This document shows positions 58,301-64,000 of a DNA stretch of 64,000 nucleotides, piece after piece (the first letter of the stretch is position 1; each line of letters opens with the position of its first letter). Both the position numbers and the translations under genes were made by a program. The DNA is taken from contig JADJZR010000006.1 in assembly GCA_016715645.1 (NCBI GenBank), forward strand, positions 13,622 to 77,621. Direction: 5' to 3'. The notes beneath the pieces are model-generated. The model saw only the letters and a program-made list of their open reading frames with translations. It made no database searches and was not told where the DNA came from. Origin of the DNA: Elusimicrobiota bacterium. GTDB lineage: Bacteria > Elusimicrobiota > Elusimicrobia > FEN-1173.

Positions 58301-59751
58301 CCTATGATCTTCGATATAGTACGACAGGGGCCATATCCAATGACACCCAATTCAACAATGCCACCGCTTTGACAGGGGAACCTGTACCGGGAAATCCTGG
58401 CTTTCCGCATATCATGCCGATTGGAAACCTAAACCCCTTTACCACTCACTATTTCGCTATTAAGTCATCGAATGCACTGGGGACCAGCCCGTTGGACGTT
58501 TCGAGCATGGAACCCAGTTTTCGGCCGAATTTTTTTGACTCTACCCAGATCGATGTGGGAGGTCCATCCGGAGGGCTGTCTTCCGGGGATTTGAGCTGGG
58601 GAGATTTTGACAATGATGGGGACCTTGATGTCCTTGCTATTGGGGTAGGATCCGATGGTAAGGGCTTAAAAGTTTATAAAAATAATGGGAACAGCACCAT
58701 TGACGATATGGAAATCGATGTGGCTGGAGTAAACAATGGCTTAGAATCCGGGACAATTTCGTTGGGCGATTACGACAATGACGGAGACCTCGATATTGCG
58801 GTCAATGGATACACGGGGACCTATAAGCAATTTCGAATTTATGTTAACAATGGCAATGGGACTTTTAATCCAAACCAAATTGAGGTGGACGGAGTTAACA
58901 ATGGGTACTACTATGGCGATTTGGCTTGGGGAGATTTTGATAATGACGGTGATTTGGACCTGGCCGTTACGGGGACGGGGGGGCAGGTCAGTGGAAGGCA
59001 ACTTTCGATTTACAAAAATAATGGCAATGGAACTATAAATCAAACTCAGATTGACATTGAGGGTCTTAGCAATGGCTTGGAATACTCCAGCTTGGCCTGG
59101 GGCGACTTTGACAATGATGGTGATCTGGATCTTCTTGCCCAAGGTGCTGAATCGAGCATCTATCAAAGGCGTGTTTATAAAAATAACGGAAACGGCACAA
59201 TTGATGCTTCACAGATTGAGGTCTCAGGTGGTTTGAGGTTGGGGGGAACCGCCTGGGGCGATTTTGATGCGGACGGTGATCTCGATTTGTTGTCCAGTGG
59301 CGAGACTTACCTGTATTATAACGTAAATAATGGGAACGGCACAATTGGTACGAAAGTATCCTTGCCAGGTGGAACAACAAGAGGCGATGTCGCCTGGGGC
59401 GACTATGACAATGATGGCGACCTCGATGTCCTCGTCACTGGAACCGATTATAATAGTTTTGGTCATATTAAAGTTCACGGAAATAATGGAAACGGGACGT
59501 TTAGTCCGGATTTAACATACATTGACGGCAAGGATTTTGGCATCCTGATCGGTAGAATTGCTTGGGGTGATTTTGAAAATGACGGGGACATCGATATCTT
59601 AGCTATGGGAACAAAACATTATTCATCAGATGTTCTAGGTATTTATAAAAATATGGCTCAATTGGGACGGACGAACACGGCCCCCTCCGCCCCGGCAAGC
59701 CTGACCTCTTCCTGGGCATTCGGGGGGCAGGCTTTTTCCAGCCACATTTAA
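55375..59751 (+). CDS. Giant surface protein B, segment 1: FN3 domains and two seven-bladed propellers
   Basis: Start GTG 55375 is preferred because the -10 TATATT lies six nt upstream; the frame is open back to 55318. A signal peptide (VVPLLFMAMGVEGASVVSA, about 29-47) leads to a beta domain like that of protein A, then two FN3 modules (IQYATFTASWST, IQHATYTATWST). Seven VCBS/FG-GAP blades (56660-57790), an FN3-like linker pair (57805-58510; TFKWSPASDSGTGATP, MGNYLRPPLIFDGN) and seven more blades (58530-59670) follow. The frame breaks near 59740, where one base appears missing before ATFKWSPATDSG. Paralogous to gene A. Confidence 0.8.
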   Translation: MRFHLFLGIGPLFRPSNTGFGLNIVKVVPLLFMAMGVEGASVVSATPRWWLAPPGWTNFTAAQLSSANDSRADTGTNTSATGTVRGFLFSSVPSSALIQGFVVTLEASESNTAVNGYLLTAISSNSGTSYSANYRSPDSGEFPTADTSYTEGGASDLWGLSWTVNTATANLRVKIVAYDASGTAGNVTRLDYVTTTIYFDSAPPTACTTLNSVQSSTATGQANLTWTASGEDGSTGTLNGNFRIQYATFTASWSTSTTPSGATTVTIATSSVTPGTSQSQSITGLTLPTTYYFVLWTQDASSRWSSISNTTSTLMDLTAPSTSTLASTSGVGQVTLNWNSAGDNGSTGNLTGNYRIQHATYTATWSTTTTPSNATTVTVSTTNATPGGGITSVVTGLSGATTCYFALFTQDDVGNWSGVSNTTSAVPTSQFDLNQIEVDGLNGGLKYGGVAWGDFDIDGDLDILVSGMNPTTHELRVYFNNGNGTFNPDQIDVAGATNGLRSGAGNWGDFDNDGDLDILSNGALSNSLRKVRVFSNNGNSTFNSTPLELAGDNGLEDGNASWGDFDNDGDLDVLSNGYDDESKKELRVYANTGNATFATNHIDIDGAHNGYAQGDSIWGDFDRDGDLDIAVDGSKTLSGALSVYINNGNGTFNTVEISPLGGTYLTTGRLAWGDYDNDADLDLMVSGGLSKIYIAINNGNGTFNPTHYDVDPDVAVRGGSVAWGDYDLDGDLDILGSGAVSLTYQLRIYKNNGNATFDPSQIEVDGLNNGLDDGRVAWGDHDNDGDIDILCNGDNVYVQLRVYKNLLSTPNTAPAAPVGLAATWAYNVGGISTATFKWSPASDSGTGATPANVLTYQLEVSTSSTFSGVSVAPAHWATPGMGNYLRPPLIFDGNTKHGVRLNGLKQTNTTYYFRVKTIDAGLKSSDWSASSSVYALVASSVPSAVVNLATASVQGDGQVVLTWTAPLNINAGGTASYDLRYSTTGAISNDTQFNNATALTGEPVPGNPGFPHIMPIGNLNPFTTHYFAIKSSNALGTSPLDVSSMEPSFRPNFFDSTQIDVGGPSGGLSSGDLSWGDFDNDGDLDVLAIGVGSDGKGLKVYKNNGNSTIDDMEIDVAGVNNGLESGTISLGDYDNDGDLDIAVNGYTGTYKQFRIYVNNGNGTFNPNQIEVDGVNNGYYYGDLAWGDFDNDGDLDLAVTGTGGQVSGRQLSIYKNNGNGTINQTQIDIEGLSNGLEYSSLAWGDFDNDGDLDLLAQGAESSIYQRRVYKNNGNGTIDASQIEVSGGLRLGGTAWGDFDADGDLDLLSSGETYLYYNVNNGNGTIGTKVSLPGGTTRGDVAWGDYDNDGDLDVLVTGTDYNSFGHIKVHGNNGNGTFSPDLTYIDGKDFGILIGRIAWGDFENDGDIDILAMGTKHYSSDVLGIYKNMAQLGRTNTAPSAPASLTSSWAFGGQAFSSHI

Positions 59752-60274
59752 GTGGTCGCCGGCCACGGATAGCGGAGCCGGATCCACCCCGGCCAACGGT
59801 TTGACCTACCTCATTGAAGTTTCATCAACTAGTTCGTTCCTGGGCCGTTCTGTTGTGCCCGCACATCGGGTCACGCCGGGAATGGGGAATTATTTAAAAC
59901 CACCCAAGATATTTGATGGAAATACCACCCACGGGTTGATGCTCCATTACCTTCCGCTAACCAACACAACCTATTATTTCAGGGTGAAATCAATTGATGC
60001 GGGTTTAAATCCCTCTCCTTGGAGTTCAACGGGGAGCCTCTACGCATCCGTTGCGAGTTCTGTCCCTGTCGCGATATCCGATTTAGCTGACGGAGGAATT
60101 GTTAGCGAAGGACAGGGTGGACTGACATGGACAGCTCCGTTTAATATTCAATCCGGTGCCAATGCGACTTACGACATCCGTTTTAGCACAATTGCCGCCA
60201 TAACAAATGACTCTCAGTTTAACGGCGCAACGTCTATTCTCAGTGAGCCGTTGCCGGGTTACAGGTGTCGGTGA
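59741..60274 (+). CDS. Giant surface protein B, segment 2: FN3-like linker pair
   Basis: Continues ATFKWSPATDSGAGSTPANG, MGNYLKPPKIFDGNTTHGLM, TYYFRVKSIDAGLNPSPWSS, ISDLADGGIVSEGQGGLTWT up to LSEPLPG. Then it is out of frame from about 60255. The following 100 nt (SGLTPYVTYYFAIKSSNSIG, SALDISNPR) hold two more apparent one-base shifts near 60345 and 60390 before the next propeller. Not an independent gene. Confidence 0.65.
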   Translation, partial: ATFKWSPATDSGAGSTPANGLTYLIEVSSTSSFLGRSVVPAHRVTPGMGNYLKPPKIFDGNTTHGLMLHYLPLTNTTYYFRVKSIDAGLNPSPWSSTGSLYASVASSVPVAISDLADGGIVSEGQGGLTWTAPFNIQSGANATYDIRFSTIAAITNDSQFNGATSILSEPLPGYRCR

Positions 60275-60355
60275 GTATATCTTTTCCGGTTTAACGCCTT
60301 ATGTAACCTATTACTTCGCTATAAAATCCTCCAATAGCATTGGTAAGTGCTTTAG

Positions 60356-63300
60356 ACATATCGAATCCGCGGCCTATTTTATACACGCCCCTTTAATGCT
60401 TCTCAAATTGAAGTGGCCGGACCTGGAAATGGAATTGTCCGTGGCTCGGTGGCTTGGGGCGATTTCGATATGGATGGCGATATTGATGTTTTGGGTGCGG
60501 GGTATAAAGTATCCGGTACACGAGAATTATTGGTTTATAAAAATAACGGGAACGGGTCATTTGATGCCGGTCCAATTTATGTGTGTGCGGCTGGTGGGGG
60601 GGTATTCTCTGGGGGGGTAGCCTGGGGCGATTTTGACAAGGATGGAGATCTAGACATCGTTGCCAGTGGAAAAGACTCGGCTAATGATTTACAACTTCGT
60701 GCCTATTCTAACAATGGCAACGGCACATTCGATCAAGGCGAAAAGGATTTAGATGGACGGGGGGGGGGATTAATAACCGGGGGTGTTGCACCCGGGGATT
60801 TCGACAACGATGGAGACCTGGATGTTTTAGCCAATGGCGGATCATACAATTCAGATTCAGATGAACTTCGTGTCTACAAGAACAATGGGAATGGTGTTTT
60901 TGATGATAATCAAATTGATGTGGACGGACCCGATGGGGGCAACTCGAATGGTGATGTCGCTTGGGGTGATTTTGACAAAGATGGAGATTTGGACATCCTT
61001 ACGACAGGTTCATTTTCCTCCACTTACCGATTGAGTGTTTATAAAAATAATGGGAATGCTTCATTTGATCCAGCCCAAATTGAAGTCGATACATCTGGTC
61101 AAGGACTTACATCTGGAGGGGTTGAGTGGGGGGATTTTGATAATGACGCAGATTTAGATGTGTTGGCCGTTGGAAATGTGGGGTCATACCCTGAATTGCG
61201 GGTATATTTGAACAATGGCAACGGATCATTTGACGCAAATCAAATTGAGGTGGAGAGCTTAAATAATGGATTGCAAAGCGGCAGTGTGGCTTGGGGGGAT
61301 TACGACAACGACGGTGATCTGGACATACTAGCCAACGGATACAAAACCAAAGCGCAACTTCGAGTTTATATTAACAACGGGAATGGCACTTTTAATCCGG
61401 AACAGAGTGAGCTGGACGGATTGGACGGAGGACTAAGGGGTGGCACCTCCGTTTGGGGGGATTTCGATAATGACGGGGACATCGATGTATTAGCCAGCGG
61501 CTATAACGTGACAAGTGTTTATCGGTTGTCTGTCTATTCCAACCAGTATGCCACACCCAACACCGCGCCGTCCTCCCCTGGTTCCCTTTCGGCAACATGG
61601 TCTTCTGATGGGATCGGGAGTTCAACGGCCACGTTTACATGGTCTCCCGCTTCTGACAGTGGCACAGGGGCGACTCCTGTTGATGGGTTATCCTACAGCA
61701 TCAATGTTGCAACTACCAACAATTTTTTAGGTCAACAGTTCGTTTCCGACCGATGGGCTTCTCCGGGGATGGGCAATTACCTTAAGCCCCCCAAAATTTT
61801 TAATGGGAATTCAAATCATGGTGTGATGTTTCGTTCAGGTTTAGCATCGAATACGAGCTATTACTTCCGGTTAAAAACGATCGATGCCGGACTCAAAGAA
61901 TCCAGCTGGAGCTCCACGGCGATGCTTTTTACGGCTGTGGCGAGTTCTCTCCCATATGCTGTCACAGACTTGGTCGCTAATATTTCAGATGTGTCAGGGT
62001 TACCCTATTTAACATGGACTTGCCCTTTAAATATTAATTCGGGGGTTAATCCTGCCTACGACATTCGTTATAGCACTGCTGGACCCATCACAAACGATAC
62101 TGAATTTATCAACGCCACGGCCTTAACCGGAGAACCCGTCCCCATCAACTCCGGGGTTACAGAAGGGATGGGGGTAAATGGCCTTACACCATATTTAACT
62201 TATTATTTTGCATTAAAAACATACAACTCCAATGGAATTAGCCCTCTCGATTTATCAGCTCCAAGACCCATGGTTTTTATGCCGGGGTTTTTTGAACTTA
62301 ATGTGGGTGGTGTTAATGGGGGTCTAGCCAGTGCCGACGTCGACTGGGGTGACTTTGACGGAGATGGAGATCTTGATATTTTAGTCTGTGGGTATTTTGT
62401 TTATGAAATGGATGATGCGACTGAACTTTGTGTATATTCAAATAATGGAAACGGGACATTCAATTTCAATGAAATATTAGTGAATGGCCTGTATGGTGGT
62501 TTATCGGGCGGATCTGTAGGGTGGGGAGATTTCGATAACGATGGGGATCTTGATATTCTTGCGAGTGGGTCTTATTCTGGGCGCCACCTTCGTGTACATA
62601 AAAACAATGGAAATTCAACGTTTGAAGCTCCTGCGTTATTCATCGATGGCCCAAGTAATGGCACCGGGGAGGGGGCGGCTTGGGGTGATTATGATAATGA
62701 TGGGGATTTAGATGTCCTTGCCACCGGGAATAATCAGCTCCGGGTGTACAAGAATAATGGAAACGCAAGCTTTGACTATAATCAGATTGAAATTGATGGA
62801 GTTAACAACGGGTTCACCGAATCCTGTTTGGCATGGGGCGATTTTGATGCAGATGGGGATATGGACATTTTAGTGGGTGGTCGCGATTCTTCAAGTGCAC
62901 GGCAGTTACGGATTTATAATAACAATGGAAACGGGACAATTGATCCGTCCGAAATCGACGTGGATGGGCCCGGGGGAGGGCTTCGGTCTGGCGGTTTGGC
63001 CTGGGGAGATTTCGAGAACGATGGGGACCTCGATATCCTTGTCAACGGTTTTGATGCATCCTCCTATCGGAATAGGATTTATTTAAACAATGGGAATGGA
63101 ACCATGGACGGAGGTCAGATTGAAGTGGATCAGACTTGCGGGTCTATTTTAATCTGGATACAAAAATTTAACACTGTGCCCGCCGCTCCTGTTGCGTTGG
63201 CATCCGGTTTTTCGTTTAGCGAAACAAATGTGAGCGTCGCCAGCTTTACCTGGTCCGCTGGGTCGGACAGCGGCACGGGGGCCACACCCGAAAACGGGTT

Positions 63301-64000
63301 AAACTACGACATTCAAATTTCCACAACGGCAGATTTTAGCAAGCTCATGTTCCCTGGCCAGATGGGGGCCAAACCAAGAATGGGCAGTTACCAGAGGCCA
63401 CCGAAGATCTTTAACGGTTCCACATACCACGGCGTTGTCCTAAAATCCATGGATCCTTGGAACCCCCAGACGACCGCCAGTTATGGGATTCGCGCGGACA
63501 CAACCTATTACTACCGCGTTAAAACAGTGGACTCCGGGTTGGCCGAAAGCCCCTGGAGCAATGCCGGCAGTTTACTGGCGGCGGCGCCACCCTCGATTAG
63601 CACGTTGGCGGTAACGGGGGGGGCAGGAGAAGCCACGTTGAGCTGGTACTCGGCGGGAGACGACGGTGGTTACGGGAACTTAACCGGGGCCTACCGAATC
63701 CAGTATGCGTCTTATACCGCGAGTTGGAGCACAAACTCAACGCCCACTAACGCCACAACAATTACATTGTCGACAACGAACGTGACGGTGGGGAGTGCTC
63801 GAAATTCTGTAGTCACCGGGTTGTCCGTGTCCAATACCTACTACTTTGTGTTATGGACACAAGACGACGTGAACACCTGGTCAACTGTGTCCAACACCAC
63901 GTCCACGTGGGTGGTGGGGGCGGGCGGGGATTCCATCTCCCCGTCCACCAGCACGTTAAGCGTCGTGCCCGGCGCCACGGAAGGCAAAATTAACATCTCT
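60356..64000 (+). CDS. Giant surface protein B, segment 3: two further propellers and FN3, open at window end
   Basis: One frame open from 60356 to the last base. Seven blades (60392-61540, e.g. GSVAWGDFDMDGDIDVLGAG), a linker pair (61560-62280; MGNYLKPPKIFNGNSNHGVM, TDLVANISDVSGLPYLTWTC), then five blades (62290-63130). A second linker (VASFTWSAGSDSGTGATPEN, MGSYQRPPKIFNGSTYHGVV) and an FN3 module (YRIQYASYTASWSTNSTPTN) come next. The end, VSPSTSTLSVVPGATEGKIN-like, parallels protein A at 52900, so the C-terminus is probably about 0.8 kb beyond the window. The fourth propeller has only five blades and stops abruptly at VDQTCGSILIW. Confidence 0.75.

Overview
The window reads as a chromosomal piece of a Gram-negative-type bacterium (LolA carrier, ExbB/ExbD/TonB set, outer-membrane barrel proteins). 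It has a high-GC housekeeping half and a repeat-ridden accessory half. The fibronectin-type repeats with the signature IQYATYTASWST...YYFVLW, the seven-bladed VCBS/FG-GAP propellers and the NHL repeats are a style I associate with Elusimicrobiota and related uncultured lineages. That assignment is inference from style only. Several frameshifts at homopolymers and long G tracts suggest a draft or metagenome-derived assembly.

Region 1 (1-31.7 kb) is compact and almost entirely on the + strand, with 4-bp ATGA/GTGA overlaps. It holds uppP-ftsK-lolA, a large exported protein with a toxin-like C-terminus and a nested immunity-like gene, rodZ-rimO-pgsA-pgpA, a 600-nt G tract, recA-xer-trm112, a minus-strand thiolase, miaB-slt-mutS, a PilZ gene and mutL. 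An envelope operon of a membrane protein, a carbohydrate-binding-module protein, a 1011-aa TPR protein, ExbB, two ExbD, TonB and two exported partners follows. Together these serve cell division, lipid and peptidoglycan synthesis, DNA repair, tRNA/S12 methylthiolation and energised envelope transport.

Region 2 (31.4-45.5 kb) is an island of small two-gene modules and debris. A 1.27-kb segment carrying an outer-membrane protein gene is duplicated around a HigBA pair and an AAA-type ATPase. A second ATPase, a RelE/HigA pair, BrnT/BrnA, a nucleotidyltransferase pair and AbiEi/AbiEii follow. Between them lie fragments of a Fic protein, a DUF4338 (DruA-type) gene, a YhcG/DUF1016 nuclease, surface proteins and a group II intron. 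At least three interspersed repeat families sit exactly where genes are cut off.

Region 3 (45.5-64 kb) holds two giant exported surface-protein genes, separated by a decayed IS481-like transposase on the minus strand. Gene A (45548-53684) is FN3 - NHL propeller - FN3 - seven VCBS blades - FN3. Gene B (55375 to beyond the window) is FN3 - four VCBS propellers joined by FN3-like linkers. Both are broken by apparent indels.

The most interesting recurring signal is a promoter layout in which the -10 hexamer lies six nucleotides before the start codon. This predicts leaderless mRNAs for at least nine genes (miaB, the envelope operon, toxin-antitoxin modules, both giant genes).
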